Part shown: positions 1 through 10,929 of the stretch, in pieces
How positions within the stretch are numbered: the first letter of the stretch is position 1
Layout: each line of letters opens with the position of its first letter
Position numbers and translations under genes: made by a program
The notes under the pieces: generated by a model
Databases searched by the model: none
Told to the model about the DNA's origin: nothing
The model's input: the letters and a program-made list of their open reading frames with translations, nothing else
Source of the DNA: Margaritifera margaritifera
Lineage: Eukaryota > Mollusca > Bivalvia > Unionida > Margaritiferidae
DNA: 64,000 nucleotides
Reading direction: 5' to 3'
Assembly (NCBI GenBank): GCA_029931535.1
Contig: JAQPZY010001334.1
Span: 2,104,748 to 2,168,747, forward strand

Positions 1-55
1 CAGTTGGTAGATTGTCAGACTTGTAATCCAAGGGTTGTGGGTTCAATATGATCAA
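1..55 (+). repeat. tRNA-derived SINE head, cut by window edge
   Basis: The first bases match the end of a tRNA A box (CAGTTGGTAGA) and are followed by an anticodon-like loop CTTGTAA (TGT, threonine type) and a B-box-like GGGTTCAATAT. The T-arm stem no longer pairs and there is no acceptor stem, so this is a decayed tRNA-related SINE head or tRNA pseudogene, not a working tRNA. The A-box start lies outside the window. Confidence 0.4.
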
Positions 56-187
56 GATTAAAAAATCAATGTAAACAAATCCAAGTAGACTAAACATACC
101 TAAAATTTAAAAAGAGTATCATGAACAGTACATTATATGCCTGCCCCATGTTTAATAGTCCTCTATGTAGATAACTGAAATTTGTAT

Positions 188-735
188 GCAGAAACCTTCT
201 TTTTCTTTCAGAGTGACCTTGACATTTGATCTTTTGGCCCTGAAATTGGAAACCTTCCTTACCCTAAATGCAAGCCATCATTTTGGCCAAGTCTGTGATG
301 TAGAACTAATGTTATTGAGTGGAAAGCATTTTTCTTCTTTTAGTCACTGACCTTGACCTTTGACCCCAAAATCAACATCCTTCTCCCTTACCCCAAGTGC
401 AAGCCATTCACAAAGTCTGGTTGAGGTATGTCATGTAGAATGTTACTGTGCAGAAACCATTTTTTTATTTTTTCAGTCAGTGACCTTGATCATTGACCTT
501 TTGACTCCAATATCAATAGGGTTCTTCTGCACACTAAGTGCAAGCCATCTGTAATGTTTGGTAGCCATAGATGATGGAGAACTCCAGTTATTGTGCAGAA
601 ACCATTTTTCTTCTTTCAGTCAGAGTGACCTTGACCTTTGACCACTTGAGGCCCAAATAAATAGGATCCTTCCTTACCCCAAGTGCAAGCCATCCACCAA
701 AATTGGCAACTGTAGATGGTGGACAACTTAAGTCA
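188..735 (+). repeat. tandem repeat, four ~131-145 bp copies
   Basis: Four head-to-tail copies start near 188, 319, 450 and 595, each opening with a version of GCAGAAACCATTTTTCTTC. Each continues through a TGACCTTGACCTTTGACC-type block, then CCTTACCCCAAGTGCAAGCCAT, and ends with a GTAGA..GTTACTGT stretch. Copies 2 (348-365) and 4 (626-643) keep the 18-bp TGACC block exactly; copies 1 and 3 are diverged. The last copy is interrupted near its end by the MITE at 734-867 and resumes at 876. The array lies downstream of ACTL6A exon 3 on the minus strand, so probably in intron 3. Confidence 0.85.
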
Positions 736-867
736 GGCATGTGCAACTTCATCCTGGGCAAGGGCCAGATAAGCAATTTTTAAAGGCATGCCATATGATT
801 TAAATAAGCATATAAAACCAGGTTGCAGGCCAGATCTGGCCTGCAGGCCATAGGGTGCACATGCCTG
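734..867. mobile_element. hAT-type MITE with 8-bp target duplication
   Basis: A 134-bp non-coding element with 12-bp perfect terminal inverted repeats (CAGGCATGTGCA at 734-745 and its complement at 856-867). It is flanked on both sides by ACTTAAGT (726-733 and 868-875). CAGG-type ends with an 8-bp duplication are characteristic of hAT elements. The target is the fourth copy of the tandem repeat: joining the flanks restores the ..GGACAACTTAAGTTACTGTGC.. reading expected from the other copies. A perfect 20-bp palindrome (GCAGGCCAGATCTGGCCTGC) lies inside at 825-844. There is no coding capacity, so it would need a transposase supplied from elsewhere. Confidence 0.85.
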
Positions 868-899
868 ACTTAAGTTACTGTGCAAAAAGCCAAATTAGT

Positions 900-2440
900 A
901 ACAGACATATGAATGGTTTGATAGATGGACAACATCAAACATTATATGCTCTCCCTTATGGCATGCATATCAAAAAGGATGGATGAAAGGACTAAAAGTT
1001 CATTGATAAAATCATCATGTAATGATAAACTTTTTCCAATTTTTTTAAAAGATCAACAAAAAAATTCATGTCATGGATCCAGGTTGAATAAAAAAATTAT
1101 ACTCACATCAAAAAATGGACAAATTATAAAAGCACATGTACCGTAATGATGTGCCACATAAGTAATTGTACTACGTTGACTTTTCCTCTTTTTCATATTA
1201 AAGTAAAAATTGATGTAATAAATCTAGGTTAAATAAAGAAATTATTCTCAATTTCAAAATGGATTAATTAAAGAAAGTACATGTATGTTAATAGAAATAA
1301 AAATATGATTAAATAAACTATGCAATTGCAATATTCCACTATAGTGTACTCGAAGATGTTCAGTTGAATCCTCATATGACATCATGGATGGTAAGGGAAA
1401 TCACTCTTACATATGCAAAGTATGATTTATTGACAGCATTTATAGCCAATCTGTAGCTAGACTATTTGCTGTTGGAAAGCATGTTATGTATGAACTGTGT
1501 CAATTAAAGTGTTCCTGATAATTCGGATTCTGGATACTAAGGACAGTTTGTAACAGGGTTACCATAGGATGGATAAAGTACTGTAATATTAGATAAGCTA
1601 ATAACTTAGATTTACAGGATTTAGATAATATAGGTTGGCCTGTATTTTCCAATCATTTAATGAAATAACAAGGGTTCCTCAGAATGTGGAGTTTTATTTG
1701 CATAATATGCACTGATGTACCCTACTGTATCTGATTTACAAACACTTTAACACAGAATCTTATCATTACAACATCATGGTCACCGTTGGAGAAAATGTCT
1801 TGCTGTTTTCTAATGCAGGAATGACAAAAAATCAAAACGGTGTATGGAAAGTGCAGTCCATTTTTACCAATCTATAAACAAAAGAACAAAATAACAAGAG
1901 ATATCTTCAGACAGCTTGACTGTTCAATGAATGAGAATAATTAAAAATATGAGTTATGGTCCATCAACAAGCTACAATGTTTGTTCTTTGCTGTAATATG
2001 ACAGGACAGTACTTTGTTGATTACAGTACTGTATATTTCAGTAGATTTTTGTAACCATCTGAACAAGTCATAGGATTTCACCGTTGCAATCACTATTTCT
2101 CATGGCAGAATTTGATGAGTTATGATGGTAACAAATTCACAAGTTCAAGTAAGAAATTTCTCTCATACAAGACCATATCAATAATTTCATAGAACATCCT
2201 ACAGATCAAAATGTTTAAACTGAGTTGAAAAAAGGGATTGAGGAAAAGAAAAGAAAGCATTTAACTATGAGATGCCATTCAAAATGAAACACATTCATCT
2301 AATAAATGAGATTATTTTACATTTTTATTGGCAAAAGTTTACACCAACTGTTTCTAACCAAGATTACGCTAAAGATTGTTTGATAACAACTAACAGGAGT
2401 TTTCTTGGTAATTTCAGAGCTGAATTGTGATCAATTCTAC
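900..2440. other. no recognised feature; ACTL6A intron 3 by inference
   Basis: AT-rich DNA without a supported coding exon. I looked on the minus strand for the next conserved ACTL6A block (the VEDWD and EAPWN stretches of the family) and did not see it, so the following exon should lie left of the window. Confidence 0.5.
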
Positions 2441-2444
2441 TTAC

Positions 2445-2610
2445 TTATTCCGTCTTTTAGAAAATTCTGTATTTCCATCCCTTTTCTTGGAACTTTTATG
2501 GAATTTGTGTCGATGTAGTATTTATGGTCTAGTTTCTGGTTAGAAGGATCATCTATTTCCATAGCAACACTTGTGTCTTCAATGAAGCCGTAATGTGTTG
2601 GAAATTCTGC
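2445..2610 (-). CDS. ACTL6A: ACTL6A/BAF53 exon 3 (actin-like protein 6A)
   Basis: A 166-bp internal exon read on the minus strand, starting in phase 0 with the residues AEFPTHYG and containing MEIDDPSNQ, YYIDTNSIKVPR and LKDGI. This follows the family segment with FPTAIG, LMEIDG, YYIDTNALRVPR and LKNG. ACTL6A is an actin-related subunit of SWI/SNF (BAF) and NuA4/TIP60 chromatin complexes and acts in the nucleus. The donor is a consensus GTAAGT at 2444-2439, leaving phase 1. The acceptor TTGATATTGTTATTCCAG ends at 2611. Exon 2 ends in phase 0, so the junction is in frame. The insert between the conserved blocks differs in length from vertebrates, as is common in this loop. The acceptor is tandemly repeated (see 2591-2795). 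Confidence 0.93.
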
Positions 2611-2795
2611 CTGGAATAACAATATCAAATATAATGTGTTGGAAATTCTGCCTGGAATAACAATATCAAATATAATGTGTTGGAAATTCTGCCTGGAATA
2701 ACAATATCAAATATAATGTGTTGGAAATTCTGCCTGGAATAACAATATCAAATATAATGTGTTGGAAATTCTGCCTGGAATAACAATATCAAATG
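2591..2795. repeat. 41-bp minisatellite x5 carrying a 3' splice site
   Basis: Five nearly perfect 41-bp units start at 2591, 2632, 2673, 2714 and 2755. Read on the minus strand, each unit holds a pyrimidine-rich acceptor ending ..TTATTCCAG followed by the first 20 coding bases of ACTL6A exon 3. Only the exon-proximal unit leads into the conserved reading frame. The others would read AEFPTHYI and then hit a TGA. The repeat arose by duplication of the intron/exon boundary. Confidence 0.95.
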
Positions 2796-5700
2796 CTGAA
2801 GACTGACAAGTTAAGGAAATTTAACTCGTAATAGAAACAAAAAGGTTTTCTATTTTAATCAATGGCCTTTCATTAAAGTGAAGTATTTCCAAAAGGAAAG
2901 TAGAGCAGTTATGGTACATGTAGCTTGCCGGTGCAAATATCACCACTTTTGTAAAATTACATATTGTCTCATTTGAAATAACATCCTTTAATGCCCTCTA
3001 GTCGCAAAACATCACCCCCATTGATGGCAACCCATGAAGTCATATGCAACATCTGTTATATATCAAACTGACTAATTTTTCACTACTTCTCTATTAATTT
3101 TCTATCTTCCTGAACTGGGCACAAATAACATAATTGCATAAAACAAACAAAAATGATTTTCCAGAAAAGTACAGATCTATGTCAGTCACAAATAAGTACC
3201 TTCTTACAAACCAAAGGCCTTTTACATCCATGCCAATCTGACTTTAGATCAAACTACTTATGTCATACTAGACTTTATAAAGATAACCGATAAATGCCTG
3301 AAGATACTGAAAAGAGCATGTAGATCTACCCTCTTACATGTAACAAGGGCACTTTACTTGGTTGACCATAGCATACTGATAGAAAACCTCTGCTTTTATA
3401 ATTTCAGTTTTAAAAGCATTTCCTAGATAAAATAGAACCCAGCAAGTACAGCGGCACTCTAACAAGTCATGGCCTTGTATACTCAAATGTTTTCACCAAA
3501 AATCTCATGCTCAACCTCTAACTCCAAGAACTCTGACAGCACTTGAATTAGAATACAGATAGAATCACAGAACTTTCACATTTTTCTTAACTTGGGGTTT
3601 CTCCTGCACAAGGTAACCACATGGATAACTAATGTTAATTTAAAATCAGCATTTTGGGAGGTGCTAGAGTTACATGTATCTATGACTCTGAAATGACAGA
3701 ATTTAGAAAAATGAACTTCTCAAAGCTGATCATGCGAATACATGAAGCATATTTTCTGTCTTTAAGTCTTTATATGAAGCCTTTAGGTCATGACAACTAA
3801 TTATCTAACGAGCCACATAACTAGCCTGTAAGTGGTGCAATATTAAATACCGTACTGATGAGAACAGAGGTCAGTGACAGGCTGAAAAAAAGTACATGCA
3901 AAACATTATTGTTTTTCACAAGAAGCATATGAATGCAACAGAAGGATTGAATATAAGGTCATTTTCATTTTATCACTGTCATTGCATAGGTGCTACTGGA
4001 TGTAAATAGGGAGATCACACCAGGCTGGATTTTGATAGTGCATGCCTATATGCTAATGTTTCTCAAAAATGAGATATGCAGCATATCATTTTGATTGTTT
4101 TAACAGCTTACTCTTAGATAGATTATGCATAGAATGTGTGTTTTGCCAGTCTTGTAAATTTGCCTTTGATTTAATAATGTCCAATGAGTTTTGTTTCATC
4201 ATAAAAATTAAACTTGCTGGCATTAGGCCTAAGTGAACTGAGTGCTATTAATTAACCTATCATCATCAATTAAGTTCACTTGGACAGTGGTATATATTCC
4301 CCATTATTCAGTTCAGGGTTACTTGATGATGACCAATTATCTTTTGAGCATCCAACATGGTCATGAGTCAGCTTTCTTTGCAAAGTGTTTTTTTTTTAAA
4401 TATCCAGCAACTAGCTCACCTGAGATGCGAGAGAAGTCTCGAATGTGACTTCAGAATGAGGTCAATAAGGCAAATGATGGTCAGAGGTCAAAGAAAAGAC
4501 AATTGCTGTAAGATTGGGTACTAAAATTCCCTTGAATATGAAAGAAAGAGAACTATATTGGAGATATAAGTACAGTTTGTTCCTGGTAGGCCAAGTGTGG
4601 AAAAACAAACTCATTCTTTAATGAAGTACTAATTTGTAGTTTACTGCATTAATCCACATGAGACAAACTCAGATCATATACATGCTAAGACAGGGAGGAT
4701 TGGTCTGGACAAAAAGCCAATTTTACCAATTCTGCTCACATACACATTTAATCAATACATCAATCTTTTGCAACAAAATGGTTCTGTTCACAAACATCAC
4801 AAATACATGTTTTCTTTGATCCTTTCTCCACCTATCTGATGCAGATACATAAAATCTGTGTGTGTGTGTAATACAACATTAAAAACCTATATTGTTTTTA
4901 TTTTACACTAAATATGTAAACAATTGTGTTAAACTATATTGCATAAAGTATAGCTTGGAACATATTTAATTCTTACACCAGGATTGGAATCTGTGATTTG
5001 TTTGGGGACTCCCATTTTTACTCTCCATTTTCAAAATCATGGGAAATTCCTGATGTACTTGGTAAAAATCTTGACACTAAAACAGGCTACATGATCACTA
5101 TCTGTTAAGTTTGGTATCTTGCTTCATCATGTTAGCAACTGATATCATTTTTGTCTTATTTTTACCTAATTTTCACCTATTTTCTCAAACATTTGCATAA
5201 TCTCCACTTCTTATACAATGATGCAATTGGTTGAGGAAACATCTTTCTTTGATAACTGACAAAGTTTTAAAACTGAGATTTCATTAGCACTGAAAGGAAC
5301 TGCTTGGTTTCTCAAAGGCGGTGAAAATTTAAGTCTTTTGGCAATCACTGTAAAAACACCTCTCTCATATAAACATTGAACAGACATGCCCCTTTCAAGG
5401 AAAAGAGGCAAATACTACTGATTGTATGTAAGCACATTCAATGATGTTGAGTAATTATTTTAAAAAACACACAAATTTTAAAAATGTTTTATTGACTAAG
5501 ACTCAGTATCCCAGCTTACATCTTTGTTTGAGTCCTGTTACAATGTGTGCTGCAATTCATTTCTCCCACACTACATATCCACACAGCAACCATAACACTT
5601 CTTACTGTATCTATCAAAAAGTTTCAGGGAGGAAATTATATTCGTTCATTTTAGAAAATTTTATAAATTTATCATGACAGCATGCAAAACAAATTTCTAG

Positions 5701-6805
5701 CTATCTTCAAAATGGTAAGTGCCAGATAACTATACTTTACAGGAGATTTAGAGGAAATATGCTGTTGGTTGTGAATATTTATCATGAAAGTAAAATATGA
5801 TTTGAGGCCACAGACAAACAGCCACCCGGTATGTACAATGGAATATTCAATATTATATTTAAAAGAGCGAAGATCACTAATTGGCTGAATTAATTACCGG
5901 AAAATGGAAAAAGTTACATAATTTTTTTTTTACATGGGTAAAATGTATGCAATAGTTGGCCTGAACCTAAAACCATTTTCACTGTATCACTATCATCACA
6001 CAGGTACAGCCACATGTAAACTGGGAGATCTTACCAGGCCAGATTTTGATAGTGGGCACAGTGAAGCCCCACTATAACATGATGATTGGGGTCCACAGAG
6101 TGCGATCATGGATGCAACGTATCTTGCAATAGTGCAACAAGTCATTTAACTAAAGAAAATGATGCATGTGCATCCTCTAGGCCCTACAAAAGGGGGTGGG
6201 TACAGGGGTGGGAGTGAAGCTCATTCTTCAGTGATACAGTCACAATCTTAAATACATGCATATTAAATGAGAAATAGTGACAACAAAGTGAATAATTATA
6301 TATTTGAGCAGAGAATCATGCATTGTTACATACATGTATAGCGTATCATGCTATACATGTATTTACCAATGCTGGGCTAGAAATTAATGCCAATTTGCTA
6401 TCCCGTGGTTAGTGATTTTGCGGATGAATCACTAAAACCAACCCATCACTAATCCATTGGAGCAATCAAAATTACTGCTGCTCCCTATCATAACAGTTAA
6501 GAAGTTGTTGTGAATTGTTATATCCTTTAAGGGCTAATTGATCTATTTATTATATTAACTGAATACCTACCAACATCCTGCAATTGATGAGGTACAATAA
6601 ATACTTGAGGCACAAATGAACGGTGTTAAATCACTCATCCAGGAAATTACTGTGGATGTGGAACTAGCCTGGTGTACTGCCACAAAGTACTGATTTCATT
6701 ACTGATGATAACAAAAGGTAGAGTGTATCAGGCTATTATTGCCCAATCATAAAAGATCACGTTCACCAGCTCAATGAATAATCCAGAATTATACCAAATG
6801 TGTTG

Positions 6806-6927
6806 CAGGGCTGAGCAAATTTTTTTTTCATCCACTAGTCCCGGACTAGAGACTTGGAAAATTTTACTTGCCCAACTTCAAAAATGAATAGTCTGGGACG
6901 TCGGGCTATGGGATTTGCTCAGCCCTG
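6806..6927. mobile_element. short inverted-repeat element, hAT-like ends
   Basis: The ends CAGGGCTGAGCAAAT (6806-6820) and ATTTGCTCAGCCCTG (6913-6927) are perfect 15-bp inverted repeats around a 92-bp interior. CAGGG-type ends suggest hAT. The 8 bp on each side (ATGTGTTG and AAGATGAT) do not match, so no target duplication supports a simple insertion. A diverged copy of the right part lies at 7757-7874, so this may be one end of a larger broken element. Confidence 0.6.
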
Positions 6928-6939
6928 AAGATGATTAAG

Positions 6940-7205
6940 AAGAACCTGCAAGTCTTCCCTCCCATATTTCAACAGAGCTGCCCTCTCATGAGGAAAGTGC
7001 CCGTAGTCAAATGCTCTAAAGCATTTCAAAGGTTTTGCTTACGTCTCTTTGGAGAAATAGCTACCGCACATTCAGTAGCAGTCTTACGTTTTATCCCTCC
7101 ACTTTCACAAAAATTTCCTTCTCCAAATCGCCCTTATTACCTTCCTTGCGAAAATAATTTAGCAAACTCATTTTATCCACAGAGTAACTATCAGCTTGCT
7201 TGACA
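6940..7205 (-). pseudogene. possible hAT transposase N-terminal remnant
   Basis: On the minus strand a short open stretch reads DSYSVDKMSLLNYFRKEG and continues through acidic/basic residues before frame breaks. Down-frame there is a basic piece (SPKRRKQNL). It lies between two copies of the hAT-like terminal sequence (6806-6927 and 7757-7874), which makes a transposase remnant plausible. No dimerisation domain or catalytic residue is visible, and the family call rests on position and the LLNYF-like start only. Confidence 0.25.
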
Positions 7206-7756
7206 ACTACTTCTAAAGTGATCATTACATACATTTTCTGTTTTAAATACGAACAGAGACAGCTCATTAATTAGCGTAATTGTTTAGCTTCAAATGCAAT
7301 ATTGCATGTGGAGTTAATCATCTGTATAATCAAATAAAAATGAAAGAATCATTACTGTCATTTAATCAGTTCATAAAGGAAACCAACACTGATGTCGGTA
7401 AAGTACCTTTCAATGATTTAATTACACTGACTCGCTGGATTAAAATCATAGTGAGCCGCTCGTGAGGATCTGGCTTGAGTAAACACAATGCAACAAAGTC
7501 GCTTAAAACACTGCTAATTGATCATACTGGCTTTCTTTTGTTTGATGTGTTTTGATTTGCCGATAATTTGGTCGCTTAGCTCAATATGCAGTCAAGCGGT
7601 AACAGAATGTGCGCATATGCGAAAATTATCACTGACCACTTTTATGTGTTATACAGAATGTAAATGTATACATGAAGAATCAAGTATTCAGTACGCCCGG
7701 AGGGCATGATTGGCCAAATAAAGGTAGATATAGTGATTAAAGCACAAAAATAAGTA

Positions 7757-7874
7757 CTTGCCCGACTTTTTTTAAAAAGCGCTTGTCCTGGACTAGCAAC
7801 TTAGAAAATTTTACTTGCCCGACTTCAAAAATGAATAGTCCGTGATGTCATGCTATGGGATTTGCTCAGTCCTG
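7757..7874. repeat. second copy of the 6806-6927 element, left end missing
   Basis: About 95 bp match 6835-6927: GGACTAG, then ACTT.GAAAATTTTACTTGCCC.ACTTCAAAAATGAATAGTC, ending GGGATTTGCTCAGTCCTG. The left terminal repeat is absent and is replaced by another CTTGCCCGACTT-containing stretch. Confidence 0.65.
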
Positions 7875-9539
7875 TGTTGTAATATTTATATTATTGTTGA
7901 TAAACATTCAATGCATTGTGTGGTGACAATTGTAAACATATGGAAGTATTTGCAAAATGCACAACCACTACCGAAATGGCAGAAATTAGACAATGACAAA
8001 AGAGAGAGCGATCACAAATATGATCAAGAGAAGAGAATAAGAAAGTACCAGAAATGCTGGGAAAATTAACAAATGGCTGAAATATAACACAGAAAGACTG
8101 TGATGTTGTGCACTTTCTGCACCGAGTATTCAGAGAAATATGAAAATGTGCTGGGTACTTCATTTGTGAGTCTTGTTGGTGAAACACAATTGTTATTGTT
8201 TTGAGTTATTGTTAATGAATAAAAATGTTAGAAACTGAACTGGCTTCTGTTTGATTTTACCAGGATAAGTTAAATTAGGCAGGATCAGTAAACATTTTAT
8301 TTTGGTGCTCCTGTGGGTTAGTGAATAAAATCCAAATTTTGAGCCCTGCCAACACATGGTTCTCTGCTGCATTTTGTCAGCATGCAAGGTTTCGTCTGTC
8401 AAATTGGATAACACTTTTCCCCAACAGGCAACTCGCTTAGAATACTGGAGGGGGGAGGGGCCTGATCCAGATTTGAAGGGGCACCAGGCATCAGGCTATC
8501 TGAATCTTTTTTAAAGCACTACATAAATATCAATACATGCACTCACCAGCCAATCTCATTACATCCATTAACAGTTAATCCATCATAATTCCATCGAAAA
8601 TATGCCTAAAGAAGTATATGTGTTAGTACTTTCAGCATAGATAATAATCTGTCTGAATTCAATGCAAAAAATTAACTTAAGGAAAGATAAAGAACATTTA
8701 TAGTTTAGTATGTGTCAGTGTCAAGGTCATTAAGCAGTGTTTGTATAAATTTCAAACCACTAGAATTTTCTCTGCTAGATTCCATATGAATTTGAATGCT
8801 GTACACAATTTTTTTAACTATTGCATGAATAATTGTTAATGAACAAATGGAGTCAATTTTGTTAATGAATGAATGTAGTGATTGACAGGTTGGTTGATTG
8901 TTTGATGATTGTCTGACAACACAACTAAGCAATGAGCACATTGTGATGGCTTTTATTTTTTTTTTTTTTTTTTTTTAACTCCAAACCACCCATAAATATC
9001 AGTTTGGGGGCTGATTTTTTGGACTATACCTTATAATTTCAACAATCTTAAGCTGTGAGTCTGACACTAATGATAAGCAATTGCCTAATTGGGTATGTAA
9101 ATTAACTGATTTATAAATTCAGGTGAGAAACCTTTTATGACCAACACATTCTTTGGTGCTTGGTTGTGTACGCCAGTTGACTGAGCATACATCCATTGAC
9201 TCCTGTTTACCCTGGACTAAGTAGCGATTGTACACAGAATGAATTGAAGACAAACACAAATAAGATTTAATGGTGTTGTTGATGGTTCAATAATAATTAG
9301 ATTAACCATTATCAGCTTTTTAAAGAGCTGATATCTTTAAAAAAGAAACTAAGATCAAAATGCAATGATTGACTGTTGACACAACTGAAATGAACAATTA
9401 CAAACAGAAACTTTTAACATCTTTATTCATATAAAGAAAGATTCAGATATAAGAATACAACACATTTTGCCAAATTATTAAATTAAACTACCGGTATTGT
9501 TTATTTTGGCACAAAAACAAGTACTTCAAAAAATTGGTG

Positions 9540-9632
9540 AAATTACTGTAACATTTCAGAAGCCACACCATGATCGTGTTATATCCAAATTTGTGTTATA
9601 ACAAAGCATGTTATAACATGGTTTCACTGTAC
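9540..9632. repeat. mariner/pogo-like terminal fragment (weak)
   Basis: The minus strand begins GTACAGTGAAACCATGTTATAAC, similar to the CAGTGAAACC..TATAAC ends of pogo/Tigger-like MITEs. A related CAGTGAAGCCCCACTATAAC lies at about 6059-6078. No paired opposite end or TA duplication was established. Confidence 0.25.
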
Positions 9633-10652
9633 CTACAAGGGAATTCTCTTCAAAAACAAGCCGTGTAATATTTGTCATTTGAAAAGTTGATTCTGGGATA
9701 GATTATGTATAGAATGTAAGCATGTTTTGCTGGTCTTACAAGAATATATAATAATTTTGCAAAACATTAACATTACAATCTATGGTAGTTTAATTAGTTA
9801 TCTGTACTCTACAACATATACTGTGGTGGTACTGCCAACATTCGTTAAATTGTAGGTGAATTGTATACAAGATACCATAATGACTGTAAGTCTTGGGACA
9901 GAAAAAAATAATTATTATTTTTCGTGTCGCAAGACCTACATGCACCTAAACAATATTACATTTTCTGTGTCCCAAAACAGAGACACAAAAATGTCAAGAC
10001 AAAAGTGGCAAGATCAACATACATCACGCAGCAGTGCCCAGCTCTTGTTCAATTACAAACTCTATAAACTGTTAAAATCTACTACGATTGTTTTTATATT
10101 AGTTTTTTTGCATGTGGATATTTTCTGATTTCTCCAACATGAAATAAAATAAAGGTAAATAAAGACTTCATAATTCATGGGCCACTTAGACTTTACCAGG
10201 AGACCTGTATTATAGTGTACAGTACTTACACAGTGCACATCATGCTTAGATCACTTATATCTTTGTTTATTCATAAGATGTTGCTTTATTCATTCCTGTT
10301 TACCAAATCTCATTCTTCCAGTAAAAATAAAAAAATGTTGACTTATAAGCAAGTACATACAGCATCTGCAAAGTTCCAAGTCAAACAAGGACCATAACTC
10401 AGAGAAATTTGTAACAAAAAAAATGATGTAAATCAAATTTGTTCAAAGTCTTCTAAATATAAAGCCACATAATAATTTGCTTTCAATCAATGAAATCCTT
10501 AAAATGTTATTGAGTGGGAATGAAAATGAAATTTTTGATGGTCAAACTGGTTGGATAGACAGACTGGATAGTGCTGATGGACACAGGTAACATGATATGC
10601 CTCCTCCATAATAAAAATAACTGAGTGTAGGTATACCACTATCACTATTTAC

Positions 10653-10729
10653 CTTAGGCGAGTCTTCTCCTGCATATCCAGCTCTGAAGGAATAGGACCC
10701 AATGTCAAACACCAAAGCTCCAACCTCAT
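10653..10729 (-). CDS. ACTL6A: ACTL6A/BAF53 exon 2
   Basis: A 77-bp exon on the minus strand. It begins with the last two bases of a split Asp codon (G|AT) and reads [17 protein letters not shown] before ending in phase 0 after SPK. This is the actin-fold subdomain 1 start of the ACTL6A family ([17 protein letters not shown]); the DIGS loop corresponds to the first phosphate-binding loop of actins. The acceptor is TGTATTTATAG (AG at 10731-10730) and the donor GTAAAT (10652-10647). Both phases agree with exon 1 (phase 1) and exon 3 (phase 0). The exon is too short to stand out as an ORF and is recognised by conservation and splice sites. Confidence 0.93.
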
Positions 10730-10929
10730 CTATAAATACACGAAATCATTTTATGAGTTACAAAACATGTAAATATTACTCCAAAAGGATGAAGTATGTT
10801 TCAAAAAGCTCAACAATTAAACAAGAATTACTCGAATGGACTAATGCTCTACTGAGTGAAAAGAATTTCCAGGAATTCAAGATAAGACCATTTCCTTTTA
10901 ACTGTAGAGTGTTCAAACCATCTCTGATA

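Larger units (their letters stand above)
2796..10640 (-). other. ACTL6A intron 2 (~8.0 kb)
   Basis: The interval between the exon 2 donor (GTAAAT at 10652-10647) and the exon 3 acceptor at 2611. No convincing coding exon is seen. It holds decayed repeats: a dispersed unit recurring at about 3945-4160, 5975-6065 and 9655-9745 (shared GGGAGAT..ACCAGGC..GATTTTGATAGTG and GATTATG.ATAGAATG..TTTTGC.GGTCTT blocks), a hAT-like zone at 6806-7874, and a T-run near 8950-8976. Short ORFs here show no family signal. Confidence 0.8.

Noticed and set aside
1..2440. Search for ACTL6A exon 4
   Set aside because: No minus-strand match to the VEDWD..EAPWN block was seen; the exon should lie outside the window.
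2591..2795. CRISPR-like regular repeats (also arrays at 13381 and 10930)
   Set aside because: Units are contiguous minisatellites without unique spacers, in a eukaryotic intron context.
6798..7882. One full hAT element from 6806 to 7874
   Set aside because: Flanks ATGTGTTG and TGTTGTAA share only a shifted TGTTG, and the extra internal end at 6927 is unexplained; reported as separate pieces.
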